Below, piece by piece: positions 21,661-33,065 of a stretch of 64,000 nt of DNA. The stretch is from Mallotus nudiflorus (lineage: Eukaryota; Streptophyta; Magnoliopsida; Malpighiales; Euphorbiaceae): the NCBI GenBank assembly GCA_947683625.1, contig CANTUR010000009.1:8011501-8075500 (forward strand), written 5' to 3'. The notes beneath the pieces are model-generated. The model did not search any database. It saw nothing but the letters and a program-made list of their open reading frames with translations, and was not told the DNA's origin. Positions within the stretch are counted from its first letter, which is position 1, and each line of letters begins with the position of its first letter. The position numbers and the translations under genes are program-made.

Positions 21661-22864
21661 TTGATCATGCTCAAGTTTCTTCAACCTTTAAGGATATAGA
21701 ACTGGAGGTTTATAAGGATTCACTAGTAGCATTGTTGATTTCTCTACATTCTTATTCTTAAGTTCTTGTTCTTTTTCCACTTGCACTTCAACCCATTGAT
21801 CTTCTTGTTCCTTCTCCTTTACCTTTATCTTCTCCTTCTTATTTTCCACAATTGCTTTTAGGGTTTGAATCTTTGTTCCACTTCCTAACGTAATAGCTTT
21901 TGACTGCTCATTTGGATTCTTTTCATTTTTGCTTGATAAGGAACCTTGATTTCTCATTGATAACAAGTTTTCCAATTACCCTATTTGCACCGCTGAATTA
22001 TGGATAGAGGAAGATTGATTCTTGAGCATAAGTTGAGTGTCTTGGTACATTTGCTCAAATATACCCTCTAACCTTTTTGTAGCTTTATCTTGTTAGTTCA
22101 TTTTTATAGACATGACATCTATGAGCTTCTCCAACTTGCTCTCCAAAGAAGTCCCTAAATATGAACCTTTTTCATAATGAAAATTAGGTTGGTAATGTTA
22201 TGCATTATGCCCTCCAAAACCTAGTGGTGCTTATGGCTTTAACTAGTTATTTTCTTGATTCCCCAAGGAGAAATTATGATGATTTCTCCAACTAGGATTG
22301 TAGGTGTTTCCATATACTTAGTTCTACTAGCCTTTGAAGTTCTTCAAATAGTTCACATTCTCCATTGACAATCCTTGTATCATTTGAGATTCAGTAGTTG
22401 GATGACCACCATGACACAATTCATTGCATTAGCACTCATTTTGTCCATCCTCTTGGATAAAGCATCCAATTTTTTATTTAGAATTATCAATCTATCAACT
22501 TGAACTACTCCCCCTATCTTCAAAATAGCCCTCTCATTAGACTAAAGGCTTTATGTATTAGCCATCTCTTAAAAAACCTCCAAAGCATCTCCAGGTGTCT
22601 TTGACATACTAGCTCCTTAAGTAGATGCATCAATGTTTACTCTGACTACTAGATTGACTCCTTTATAGAAAGAATACATTAAATTCTATGAATAAATTAA
22701 CTATGGTGGACACTATCTCTGAAGATATTTAAATATGTCTTAATATTTATAGAAGCTCTCATAATCTCTTTGATAAAAGGAGTTGATTTCATTCCTAATC
22801 TTTAACACTTTAACTTATGGGAAATACATATTAAAGAAAGTTATGCAAAGCTCTTATATATTAT
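21661..22864 (-). pseudogene. gag: Athila-1 gag, copy B
   Basis: Broken frames encode the gag core (SRLRNEI-like, YDIFKYLQRCPP-like, YKGVNLVVRVNIDAS, MSKTPGDALEVF), then YGNTYNPSWRNHHNFSLGNQ, an LEGIFEQMYQDTQLMLK helix and the linker NLLSMRNQGSLSSKNEKNP ... AITLGSG. These are the standard landmarks of Athila gag (WRNHPNFSW, QGALPS, AITLRSG). The zinc knuckle is unrecognisable. Copy A lacks this region altogether. Confidence 0.8.
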
Positions 22865-22869
22865 GAGGT

Positions 22870-22926
22870 TTAGTGTGCATCTAAGATTTTAGTAACTGCA
22901 ATAGTATTTAGGCTTAAGGCCTTAGC
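22870..22926 (-). repeat. Short inverted Tat LTR end
   Basis: GTGCATCTAAGATTTTAGTA and what follows match the reverse complement of the Tat LTR end at 24805-24865 and the same stretch at 38835-38895. It joins Athila gag on one side and the palindrome block of a plus-strand Tat LTR on the other, a head-to-head LTR rearrangement. Confidence 0.6.
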
Positions 22927-24871
22927 CAGTCAACATTCTATAATGTCGATAGACGTTGTATAATGCCAATCGGAATTGCACAATGCTGATGCATAAAAAG
23001 TCCAATTTTTTATTTTTTGTCAATTTTCCATTTTTGACTAGACAAAAATTCATTTTATTTATTTTCTTAGCAGATAACGTATTAAAATTGTGTAAAGTTC
23101 AAAAGCTAAATTAAGAGGATTCTATTTCCTTATATTGAGGAAGTTCAATACGTAGTCTCTACTTTAAAAGGTAGAGAGTTTACGTGCGAGACAAAAACAC
23201 ACACACAAGTTGCAAGAGAAGAGACTGCGTGAAAACCCTAAAAATTCAAAGTTGCTATTGAGAAGAGAAACCCCATGCAATACATAAAAAAAAACCCTAA
23301 TTTGTTTTATTTATCCAAACCCTAATTCTCTTATGATGTAGTGTTTTCTTCAAAAAGAACAACTTGCATTTTTTAATACAATCAGTTCCATTCCAGAATC
23401 AAACAACTGAGTCAAAAAGCAACGGTGACAATTCCAATCTGAGGGGCTATCACAAAGCATATGCACAACATCCTATTCTTATTTCCTCCTATCTTTTTAT
23501 TTTCTTTTATTTATTTATTTAATTTTCTTTAATTGTTATTTTGTTATTCTTTCATTTGAATAATGTGATTTTTATGTTTTTGTTATTTTTTTTATGTGTT
23601 TTCCATTTAGAATCCAATTAAGGATTGATGAGAACATTGCTAGATATTCAGAAATCAAATAGAAGATCCATGGAATGTCATGGATTATTCTTTATGATTG
23701 GATTTTTTAGGGTTTGATGTTTCTGTGTGTATTATTTTTTATGTTTTGTGTGTTAATTAATTTGGGTTTCTAACTAATTTAGTTTCTAGTACGTAGTATA
23801 TTGTAATAACCCTAATAGTGGGAATAGTAAAAGTTTACTTTTGTACATTTAAAATGAATTGGTAATTTAAGTTTAATTGGGTAAAAAAATTAATTAAAAT
23901 TAATGGTGGTAGTGGAAAATTAGGGTTTGCATGTAATTGATTTAGGATTTTTTTAGAAAACACTAATATATATGTTTGATCTATTTTTTACGTTTTATTT
24001 ATTTTGGACTTCTTTTGTGTTTTTATCCTTTTAGGCCCCAAGCCTGCAATAGGTCCAAACTCGCTAAATAAAATAGGTTTATAATTGGTTTAAGTTAATT
24101 AAATAGCTAAAATCAATGTGGGCCCATTTTAAGTTAATTTAGACTTAGGCCCATTTTTAGGTTAACTAAAATTAATTTACACTTAGCTTAGCCCATTTAA
24201 TTTCATTTCACTTTTAAAATAAATAGACTTAGACTCATATCTCATTTTCATAAAAACAAGTTAGATTTAGGCCCACTACTTATTTTAATAAAACTAAGTT
24301 AGACTTAGGCCCACTAATTCAACTTTTTAAATTTTATAGACTTAAGCTCATTTCCTTATATAAGTTAAAACAAATTCACCTAGGGTTCACCAAAATTAAT
24401 AAAAATGTCGGCCCATTCTTAGTCCATTTCATTTGTAAATAAAAAATGTAAATCTAGTTAACTTTCATTAAAATTAACCTAGTTTAAACATAGGGATGAT
24501 GCAATTTTGAATGCATTTTTCTATGTGAATTTATTGACTAGATGCCTTAGGGTTAGATGGATGTTCAAAAAAGGTTTAATAAAATTACATGGAATTAAAG
24601 AATGATGTAATAATTTATAAAGTAATTCTAAATGAATACGAGACTAAGAGAAGTTAGTATTCCATTCCCATAATCTCCTAGTTGTGGTGCTAACTTTCTT
24701 TTAGAGAATTGAGTACCACAAATTGAATTGTCCTAGTTATTACCCTAGGTGACGACTCCTCTTCTCCACGCTATGACTTTATGGCATAGTAGTGTGTTCC
24801 CTAAGGTCTTGAGCCTAAATAATGTTGCAGTTGCTAAAATCTTGGACGTGTGTAAAACCCCACCATTTACA
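22927..24871 (+). repeat. Tat LTR, copy B, 5' truncated
   Basis: The stretch matches 54560-56627 (plus) and, inverted, the outer parts of 38826-44659. Landmarks are GTAATAACCCTAATAGTGGG, repeated GGCCCA-type blocks and the end TTTACA. The PBS follows one base later. About 200 bases of the LTR start are missing. Confidence 0.8.
22929..22992. promoter_or_regulatory. AATGCCGATCGGCATT-type palindrome array in Tat LTR, copy B
   Basis: Three to four copies with a period of about 22 bases: AATGTCGATAGACGTT, AATGCCAATCGGAATT, AATGCTGATGCA. The same array type occurs at 46017, 52795 and 54560. Confidence 0.6.
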
Positions 24872-24872
24872 A

Positions 24873-24890
24873 TGGTGATTCCACTCGGGA
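24873..24890 (+). other. Tat primer-binding site, copy B
   Basis: TGGTGATTCCACTCGGGA follows the LTR end TTTACA after one base. It fits a decayed TGGCGACTCCGCTGGGGA, the tRNA-Arg-type PBS of Tat/Ogre elements, with CG to TG/CA changes. Confidence 0.75.
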
Positions 24891-25840
24891 TAAGAGATAC
24901 TGATTCTACTTGTGTTCTTTAGAATTATTTTATCAATTATTATTTTATTCTTACGTTCATTCTGCATGTCCTTATTAAACTGATAGTGTTGGTTTATGAT
25001 TCCATGATTCAACAAGCTTCATGGAGTTGTAGGTTGGCTAACCATCACTCTTAGCCTTAACTATATTGAAGAGAGATTACTGGGCTCATCTAACCAAAGC
25101 CTGTAACCCAAGTCCTTAAGGGGGGTAATCTTATCTCAAGTTGGTAACGGATGCTAGACCCCTCTGACCTTGGCATGTAACTCAAGTCCATAATGGAGAG
25201 CATCTTGCTAAGGGAACTTTAACTTTTTTCTTGGACCCTAACCACATATGATGGCCTAGTTACTACCCTTAGGACTTTTTACCCAAATTGCTTGTTTGTT
25301 TGAATTGCCATATGATATTTCTATTTATAAAAGCATAAGCCTATACCTTTGAGATCCATTAAGGCTAATAAGGATTAGGCTAGACCTTTATACCTAGAAA
25401 TGTTGTTTCTTTGCTTTTGTTTTAAAGAGAGATTTCGCATGTGCATCGGCTCTTAATATCCTTTATTGATATAAAGGCTAAGACTAAAAATCCTAGGAAA
25501 ATAGACTCACCATCGAACACATGTGTGGGAGGAATGAGGTTGGAAGGATGTATATTATGTACCTTTCTCTGATACTTGATACTTGCTAGTTACTACTTAA
25601 TGCATCGCATGTGCATTATGAATACATACATGCACTCCAAACATCATACTAACACCTTGTTTTGCATACATCATAGATTTATCTAAGTCTTCTCAAATTT
25701 AGGGATGGAAAGGTGGCAGATTAACCAGAATAGATCTAAGCCCTATGACAATAGCTCAAGAGATCCTTTAAGAATTGGAGAAAAATCTTATTAACCCACT
25801 TTATCTAGAAGTTGAACCAACTACACTGAACATACAAAAA
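24891..25840 (+). mobile_element. Tat leader between PBS and gag, copy B
   Basis: This non-coding stretch contains GGTCAGAGG-like and CCAAGTCC blocks shared with the inverted copies at 33066-34000 and 37881-38806. Copy A retains only the part after 25270. No ORF is supported. Confidence 0.7.
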
Positions 25841-26696
25841 TGGAACAACAACAAGAGATGTGGACCCTAGATTAAGGGAGCTTTGATGGATGACATGAGA
25901 GCTATAATGCAAGAGAAACTAAGGCAAGCTTTAGCCAAACTAGTGCAACCTGCTATCATACCACCACCTGTTCTTGAACAACCACCTACTATAAAAGCTC
26001 CACTTATTGCTATAGCTCCTCTACCTATCACTAATAATGTTGAGGGTAACCTATTGCTAGAAACATACCTGCTACTGATGTGAGACTGGAAGACATTGAA
26101 AACTATATAGTAGAGAAGGCAAAGAGAGACATGCTTGAACTAGTCCAAGATTATGAGTCTAAGGAGATGCAAGCACTAACTCAGAAAATGATCAAGATGG
26201 AAGAGATGATTAGAGGACAAGGAATGGGGTACTCATTTGACTTTGATGACATGCTATAAGCAGAGCGAGATAAGCTGCCTAAAAAATTCAAGATGCCTTA
26301 GCTATAGAAATTTGATGGGAGAGGAGATCCAATTATTCATTTAAGTTAATAGACCATGAGCACTACTAAGGCGCCATTAGCAGTAGTTGCTAGGCTGTTT
26401 ATACTTCTCTAGAGGGAATGGCTGTAAACTGGTATTATAAGTTGGAAAATTAGTTTGAGCTTATTAGAATGAATTATGTACTACCTTTCTAAAATAATAT
26501 GATTATAACACCAGACTGAAAGTATCTATTAGAGACTTAGAACTTACAAAGAAAAAACCCAATGACTCTTTCTATGATTTTCTTACTAGGTTCATGAATA
26601 AGGTACGACTGATGAAGAATAAAATGGCTAAGAAGGATCAAGTTAGGATGATAGTCTGTAATGTATCACCTAATCTAGTAGAGAGATTGAAAGAGT
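25841..26696 (+). pseudogene. gag: Tat gag fragment, copy B
   Basis: The blocks are as in copy A: MDDMRAIMQEKLRQALAKLV, the proline-rich PPPVLEQPP, then KFKMP, FDGRGDP, RDLELTKKKPNDSFYDFL, RFMNK and NLVERLKES. Stops interrupt it in several places. The SIRE LTR cuts it after KES at the same point as in copy A. Confidence 0.75.
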
Positions 26697-27997
26697 CCTA
26701 TAGGGGGGTGAAGAGGACTATCGAACAAAAATGGGAATTAAAGGAATTCTTTAGAAGAAGTGAGTAAGAGTAGAGAAGGAAGAATGAAGAACACAAATAT
26801 TTAAGGAGTTCAGATTCAATAATAATCCTACGTCTCCACCTAACTTATCCCTAAGTTAGGACTTTTTAATCACCCACAATCTTATTATTAATAAGATTGA
26901 GAATACACTAAGAGTTTTATGGCTCCCTCTTACAACCTTACAATCTTGAGTTTTCAATGCTCACTCAAAAACTAAATTCCTAAGTGTTTTAATGGCTAAA
27001 CACTTAAGCCAATTCCTTTAGAATAGAATTTCATTTCCCATTTTCTAAACCCAAAAAATAGAAGAATAAGAATGTCTACTCTAATCACTCACCAACACTC
27101 ATAAGAGTTATACAAAAAAAAAATTGTTTGAAAGAAAGTTTTAGAGCTCAATTTAATGTTTAAAAAAATGATGAATGATAAACAAGTTTTCTTAACCTTT
27201 CAATTGAATTTTAAGTTGTGTTTATATAAAAAAGACACTTAAAAATGTATTTTTTGGATGTATCAATCATGTCTCCAATGTTTAGAATTTATTTTGAATT
27301 AACTTTTGGCAGCTCAAAGGTTGCTCACAAGTGCCTCATGAGTGAATAGTGCTTGTGAGGGGTAAAAATATATTTGTTGCATTGAAAAATTCCTGTTGGA
27401 ATGTTGTAAGATGTATGCTCAGGAGTAGGTCACAAGCAAACAGCTCATGAGGAGTGCTCATGAGGGGTGCTGCCATTTTTTGGTAAAAATGTGCTCCAAA
27501 GGCTGCATTAAAGGATAGCTCATGACCACTTTGAAAGATGCTCATAAACGGGACTGAAGACTATCGATTCAGCCAAAACATTCTTCATAAAAGTTGTAGA
27601 TAATTGTCTTATCTTTCCATACAACTTTGAACATCTATAGCTTAAGATATTGCTAAAATACCAGGAGTTGTGCAAACTAAAATGCATGTTGCATATGCTA
27701 ACTTCGACTAAAGATTTGCATATCCAAATGAACTTAGATTTTGAATAAGCAAGCACAATCTAGAAAGCTTAAGATGTCTACTTCAAAAGTGATGAAGCTC
27801 ATTTTCTCATTTAAGAGCTCTAAATATGTCAAAAGCCTTCTTCAATCTTAGAGGTTCAATCAGCCCAAAAAGTCACTATTCATCCAAAAGTGTATATGCT
27901 TGGTATATAATTCCCTACAAACTTAATTGAAATTATTAGTATAAAAATTATTTGTCAAAGTCTAAAATTAGGAGTTTGATTATGCAAATGGTCAACA
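26697..27997 (-). repeat. SIRE 3' LTR, copy B
   Basis: The minus-strand start TGTTGACCATT ends at plus 27997; the low edge is near 26697. It matches 7513-8819. It contains the motif cluster at 27310-27540 and TATATAAACAC at 27218-27228. Confidence 0.8.
27218..27540 (-). promoter_or_regulatory. SIRE LTR promoter region, copy B
   Basis: CTCATGAG, GCTCATGAGG and GCTCATGACC motifs lie at 27310-27540, followed on the minus strand by TATATAAACAC at 27218-27228. Most CpGs found in copy A (CTCACGAG, GCTCGTGACC) are TG/CA here. Confidence 0.55.
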
Positions 27998-28012
27998 ATC
28001 TCCCCCTTTTTG
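27998..28012 (-). other. Polypurine tract of SIRE copy B
   Basis: Minus-strand AAAAAGGGGGAGAT lies directly before TGTTGACC, the canonical SIRE form (copy A has a G in place of the A). Confidence 0.85.
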
Positions 28013-28921
28013 GCTTTGACAACCAATTTGAAAAGATGATAAATAATATGTGTGTGTAAAAAATAAATAACATGTGTAAGTACATTAAATAGAAATAGCT
28101 CCCCCTTTCAAATTAAATAGATGCAAAATGAGAAAATATTTATCTCCCCCTTAACATATGCATAAATTCAATATTTATCAGGTATCAGAGCATATAAATA
28201 AATGAATTATCACAGCATGTATAAGGGTTTAACAAATATATTCCTTTAAAAAATATATTTCTTTATTTCTCCTCCTTTTTGGACATGATAAGAAATATAA
28301 ATAAATTTTATTATCCTTCTTGTCAAAAATAAAGACAACATAAAAAAGTTATAAAAAATATGGCCTAACATAACAAATAATGATAATATGATTATTAAAA
28401 AATGTTACACAACATGAAGGAAATAATTTCAAACATATATGGAGGTAGTGCTACTATAATGCGTCATAAAATAGTATATATGCTATATTCAAACATCACA
28501 TGATCATGTAGAGTTAGTCAATCAATCACACATAATCATGTGGTACTTAGCATATCTTAAACATAATTATTTATTCCCTAAGCACATAGCTTCTTCTCCC
28601 CCTTTGTCAAAGACAAAAAGAAAAGAGAGATATATAAGGGGAAATCGACCTAAAGGAGCCAAAAACACTAGAGGGAATAAAAGATCAAGAGCCAAAATAA
28701 TGCAAGTAAAGATATTCAAAATATTTATAAAATTAATGTCATTTTCAAAGATAAAAACCATTCCTAAGAAGAATTTATACATGAATATGAATTTTGCATG
28801 AATAAGCAAAATGAATAGTCATAAAAGAAATACAATGATGAGAAAGAGGTACACCAACAATTCTTAAGTCTTAAATATGGAAAATATACACAAAAGAAAA
28901 AAAAGAGAGAAAAAATTAGTC
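28013..28921 (-). other. SIRE 3' untranslated region, copy B
   Basis: A+T-rich spacer between ORF2 and PPT, matching 8836-9737. Short ORFs on either strand here are overlapping shadows. No gene is supported. Confidence 0.5.
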
Positions 28922-30130
28922 TTATGGAGGAGGAAGAGGAGGTGGCCAAGAGCATTGAATATTATGATAGTCATACAATTGATGAATATCATATTCCATG
29001 TGATCCATTCTTTGCTCAAAATGATCAAGTCTAGTATCTACTTGATCAAACCTTGTGTTGAAGTTTGACTCCACTATGGATAGGCGAATAAAGAAACCAC
29101 CAACCCAAGTGGGCTCATCATCAACACATTGAGAAGTGGCAGGTCTTTTTGCCCTTTTTCTTTGAGTAGGAGCTTGCTCTTGAGGTAATTCTTCTCCAAT
29201 AGAAAAAGTTCCTATATGCTCAATATCTTGTTCTTGCTCTACATTAACATCTTCATCTTTTACTTTGTCTTTCCAAAACCAAAAATTTTGAACAAGTTTG
29301 AATTGCCTAGAATTTGTCAAGAGTTTATCATAAAGAAAAGATGGAGGTAATGAAGGAATATTTCTCAAATTAATCCAAAAGAAAATAGCGATCTTAGTGA
29401 TAAATCCTCCTATACATAAGGCACCACTCACACTATCACCAGCTAACCAAAACCTCTATTGAAGCCATCTTCCAAACTCAACATCGATACCTTCAACAAG
29501 ACACCTAAGAAGGAAAAGATCATCAAAGCAGATAGTTTCTTTACTCAAGCCTCTAGCATGAAAAGAGTAGGTAATAAACCTATGTATATACCAAAGAGAT
29601 TTTGAAGCCAAACTACATGCTTTAGTGTGTCTGACTTCAAAGATTCTTCCATGAGGTTTATAATTTTAAGACCAAAAAAGATTAAGGGACCAAGTTGAAA
29701 TAGGAGAAGCTAAACCTCCTTGTTTAAAGTTAAAGATGTCATCAAAGGCTTGAGAAGTAAGGAATCTATCTCCCCCACCTAATCAAAATCTCATGCTATT
29801 CAAAGGATTTTGCTCATGAAAAGAATGAGTTCTTAAACAATAGGAAGCAAGGAATTCATGAACTAAGGTAGGATAAGTAGGAAAATTATTGAAAGCAAAA
29901 TCATATGAACCCACATTATCAAGTAAATTTCTAACCTCATTGAAACAACCCTTCCTTTCCAAAGTAGCTTGAGACATATATTTAAATGAAATGATTTTCC
30001 TATCCTTGAAATGAGCAAGTCTTTCCCTAAATTGAGATTGAGTGTATGAGAGAGGAGGTTGTTTCTTAGGTTGATCTTTAGTAGTCCTTCTAGAGGAGGA
30101 TGAAGCACCTTGAGCAAATTTTGAAGCCAT
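28922..30130 (-). pseudogene. SIRE ORF2, copy B
   Basis: The start is the ATG ending at 30130. The first ~115 codons are open (GASSSSRRTTKDQPKK, FKDRKIISFKYMSQATLERK, FLASYCLRTHSFHEQNPL). The middle (29440-29780) is broken. The last 169 codons are open (ALCIGGFITKIAIFFWI, an acidic stretch, then FDQVDTRLDHFEQRMDHME, a coiled-coil-like heptad region, and a proline-rich end at a TAA at 28922). The lesions differ from those in copy A. Together the copies indicate an ancestral protein of about 400 residues. Confidence 0.75.
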
Positions 30131-30269
30131 GGGAAGGGAAAGGTAAAAGAAGATTGAAAGAATTTTGAGAATTGAAAGAGTTTTGAGGAGATTTGGAAGT
30201 AAAACTTGAAAGAATTTTGAGGAAAATTTAATTGAAGATGTAATTGCATAAGAGTGAAGGGGGGAATAA

Positions 30270-30535
30270 GGGGTATTTATACACAAAAAATAATATAAAG
30301 AACTAAAAAAATAAAAAAATGCAGGTTACCATTGTAGAAAAAATTAAAAAAATTTGGTAAAAAAATGAGGAACGGGCAACCAGACCGTTGCTCACGAGCG
30401 GTTCACAAGTAGTTCACTTGTGAGCGGTACTGGCTGTGTCTAGACTGCTCCTCATGAGCGGTCCACTTATGACCCATCTTGTGAGCGATTTTGGATGCCC
30501 AGACCACAACGGTTACGAGCTTAATGGCTCATGAT
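30270..30535 (-). promoter_or_regulatory. Candidate internal promoter of SIRE ORF2, copy B
   Basis: Minus-strand TATAAATACCCC (30270-30281) lies 140 bases upstream of the ATG with a C/T-rich leader. Upstream are GCTCACGAGCGG, CACTTGTGAGCGG and CTCATGAGCGG motifs at about 30385-30535. The TATA box and spacing are unchanged from copy A. Confidence 0.6.
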
Positions 30536-30808
30536 GAAAATTACAAATTGACTCTTATACTTTCAAATTTGATGCAATTAAGTCCAAAAAAGCTGACAAA
30601 TAGGTCCTTGACCATAAAATTAATTATACAATTAAAATAAATGATAGTTAAAATATATATTTTTATCATAAATAAATAAATCAAAGAGAAAATTTTATAA
30701 ATATGTAAATTACAAAAAAAATGTATTATTATTTATTTTTATTTAAAAAATGACACACAAAAATAAGCGAAAAATATACAGAGCATGAATTTAGAAAAAA
30801 AATCTTAC

Positions 30809-31104
30809 AACTCAAGGTTTATATCCAGAAAATATCCATAAAATAAATCGAACATAAAATGATGAAAAAACACACTTAACAGCTCAAAACTTATACACAA
30901 AAAGTATACTGAAAATAAACCAAATAGAAACTGACATAAAATGAATTAAAAAAATAGACTAACAGCATCAAAAATTTGATACAGAATGTATACTAAAAAT
31001 AAACCAAACAGAAACTGACATAAAATGAATTAAAAAATAGACTAACAGCTCAAAACATTGATAAAGAAAGTATACTGAAAATAAACCAAACATAAACCAT
31101 CATG
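30809..31104 (-). repeat. Tandem repeat, ~82-base unit, SIRE copy B
   Basis: This is the counterpart of 11617-11900, with about 3.5 units and a small extra segment (TATCCATAAAATAA) in the first unit. Confidence 0.72.
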
Positions 31105-31264
31105 AAAATTAAAAAAAAAAATTATTGAGGAGGAGGAATATTTATGCAAAATTAAAATAATTAATTAATTGAATTTAGCTCAACAATTAATTATTAATTT
31201 GCAAAAAAAATGAACAAATTCATCAAAATAATAAGTAATCAAGACAAGTTTGAGCCATCAATCA

Positions 31265-32257
31265 TACAAAGTTCATGCTTAATAAAATTCAATCTTTCCT
31301 GACAAAGAGGCTTGATAAATATGTCTATTAATTGATGACTAGTATCAACAAAATCAAGAAAAATATCTCCATTTTGCACATGATCATGTAAGAAATGATG
31401 TCTAATATCAATATGTTTAGTTCTAGAATGTTGAATGGGATTTTAATAAGGTTTACAACACTTGTATTATCACACTTAATTGGAATGTGATTAATATCAA
31501 TGTCATAGTCAAAAAGTTGTTGTTTTTGCCATAGAATTAGGGTGCAACAACAACTAGCTGCCACATATTCTGCTTCAGCGGTGGACAAGGCAACAAAAAC
31601 TTATTTCTTACTAAACCAAGAAACTAAGCAATTTCCTAAATTTTGACAAGTTCTGAAAGTGCATTTTCTATGTAGTAGGCTACTGGCAAAATCAGCATCA
31701 GAATAACTAATCAAGTCAAATGAAGAACTCCTAGGATACCAAAGTCCTGAATGCAATGTACTACAAAGATATTTAAAATTTTTTTTAATAGCATTTAAAT
31801 GAGACTCTCTAGGACTTGATTAAAATCTAGCACAAAAGTAAGTAGCAAACATAATATCAGGTCTACTAGCAGTTAAATAAAGAAGGGATCCGATCATACC
31901 TCTAAATCGCTTTTCATCAACTGATTTACCATTCTCATCCTTGTTAAGTTTGGTTATGGTGCTTATTAGAGTTTTGCTTGATATAGCTCCATCCATTCCA
32001 AACATCTTAAGAATGACCCTTGCATATTTGGTTTGATTGATGAAAATCCCATCTTTACATTACTTGATTTGAAGGCTAAGAAAGAACTTAAGTTCTTCCA
32101 TCATACTCATCTCAAATTCTCCTTACATTAGCTTAGAAAATTCTTCACACAAGCAATGGTTAATAACACCAAAAATAATATCATCAACATAAATTTGAAT
32201 AATTAATAAATCATGCTTGGATTTCTTTATGAAAAGAGTTGTGTCAACCTTTCATTT
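31265..32257 (-). pseudogene. pol: SIRE RT C-terminal half and RNase H, copy B
   Basis: The minus strand reads VDTTLFIKKSKHDLL, the catalytic box IQIYVDDIIFG (codons of YVDD at 32180-32191, intact), EEFSKLM, MEELKFFLSLQIK, KYARVILKMFGMDG, TKLNKDENGKSVDEK, RGMIGSLLYLTASRPDIMF and the RNase H block MSTAEAEYVAASCC ... QQLFDYD ... IPIKCDNTS. This is a clear Ty1/copia RT-RNase H. Stops occur at several points. The N-terminal part is missing at the junction with Tat gag. Confidence 0.88.
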
Positions 32258-33065
32258 AGAATGACTCATTGAGCTTCTGCTTGGTCAATTCTAGATCCCT
32301 AATGGACACTTCAAGCCTGATATTTTAGTCATATTTCTTTAGAAAAGTAGTGCATAACTCTATCCAATCTACTCAAATAGACTTCTCTAACCCATGATGC
32401 CAATTAATAGCCATACCCTCCGAGGACAGTACAAATAGCTTGGTAACCATAGACAAATTAGCCTTAGTGATACTTATAGTAGTTGTGTATTGGCTAAGGT
32501 GAATTCTCAGGTCCCCAGTATAACTAAACTTCTACAACTATGGCATCTTGAATTTATCAGGCAACTTGTCATTTATAAATTACATCACATCATCAAAGTC
32601 AAATGAGTATCTGATGCCTTGTCCTCTCATCAACTCCTCCATCTTGGACATCTTCTGAGTTAGTGCCTTCATTTGCTTGGATTCTAGCTCTTGAACTTGC
32701 TAAAGTGATTCCCTTTTCACCTTATCAACCATATAACTCTTAACATCCTCTAGCTCCATTCCCCAACATGTATGTTCCTAGTAGCACTATCATTGTTAAC
32801 ATGTGGTATGCCCACAATAGGTGGATTAGTCACAACGGGAGGTGCAATAGTAGGTAGTGTGCCACAATAGCTTGATTGGCCTAATTGAAGGTGCAGTAGT
32901 GGGTGGTATGCCCACAATAAGTGGATTAGCCATAATTGGAGGTGCATTAGTAGGTGGTGGCATTAATCCGACTAGAGCTTGTCTTAACTCATCTTGCATC
33001 ATCGTTCTCATGTCATCCATCAATGCCCCTTTGACAACCTTTATGGTATAGTTTCCTCCCTTTTA
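32258..33065 (-). pseudogene. gag: Tat gag fragment, inverted copy 1
   Basis: The minus strand encodes MDDMRTMMQDELRQALVGLM, a proline-rich repeat region, a charged helix, then KLPDKFKMP-like, QYTTTISITKA-like and RDLELTKQKLNESF, where it meets the copia RT. Identity with 37184-37860 is clear. It lies in the opposite orientation to the gag at 25841. Confidence 0.75.
32795..32960 (-). repeat. In-frame minisatellite in Tat gag (3 units of ~50 bases)
   Basis: The plus strand repeats a unit of the form CACAAT-AGGTGGATTAG-CATAA-GGAGGTGCA-TAGTAGGTGGT three times. It encodes PP/IVxxPPIVG-type proline-rich repeats in gag. The gag copies at 6700 and 25883 have about one unit. Confidence 0.65.

Larger units (their letters stand above)
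14831..22864 (-). mobile_element. Athila-1 copy B, gag to ORF2, with internal core deletions
   Basis: On the minus strand: gag (22864-21661), protease (21660-20880), a solo-LTR insertion (20874-19390), RT/RNase H remnant, integrase tail, ORF2 and 3' region. If the solo LTR is removed, the protease-RT linker reads through the GTGGG target site. Both the RT and integrase catalytic cores are deleted, as in copy A. Confidence 0.88.
14831..31944. repeat. Segmental duplication, copy B
   Basis: This is the second copy of the 1-12737 segment, in direct orientation at an offset of about 14.83 kb (about 19.2 kb after the extra 4.4 kb). It is the more complete copy: it keeps the right end and target duplication of the solo LTR, the Athila gag-protease, and the Tat LTR, PBS and leader that copy A has lost. 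Beyond 31944 copy B continues into more copia RT, while copy A switches to Tat RNase H. Confidence 0.92.
26697..32257 (-). mobile_element. SIRE-type copia element, copy B, 5' truncated
   Basis: This copy holds the RT (from just before the YVDD box), RNase H, tandem repeats, ORF2 promoter region, ORF2, 3' UTR, PPT and 3' LTR on the minus strand. It keeps about 310 more bases of RT than copy A. At about 32257 it is joined to an inverted Tat gag. Confidence 0.86.

Noticed and set aside
21688..21975. Lysine/glutamate-rich ORF as a separate coiled-coil gene
   Set aside because: It is the gag-protease linker of Athila-1, with AITLGSG in the expected place.
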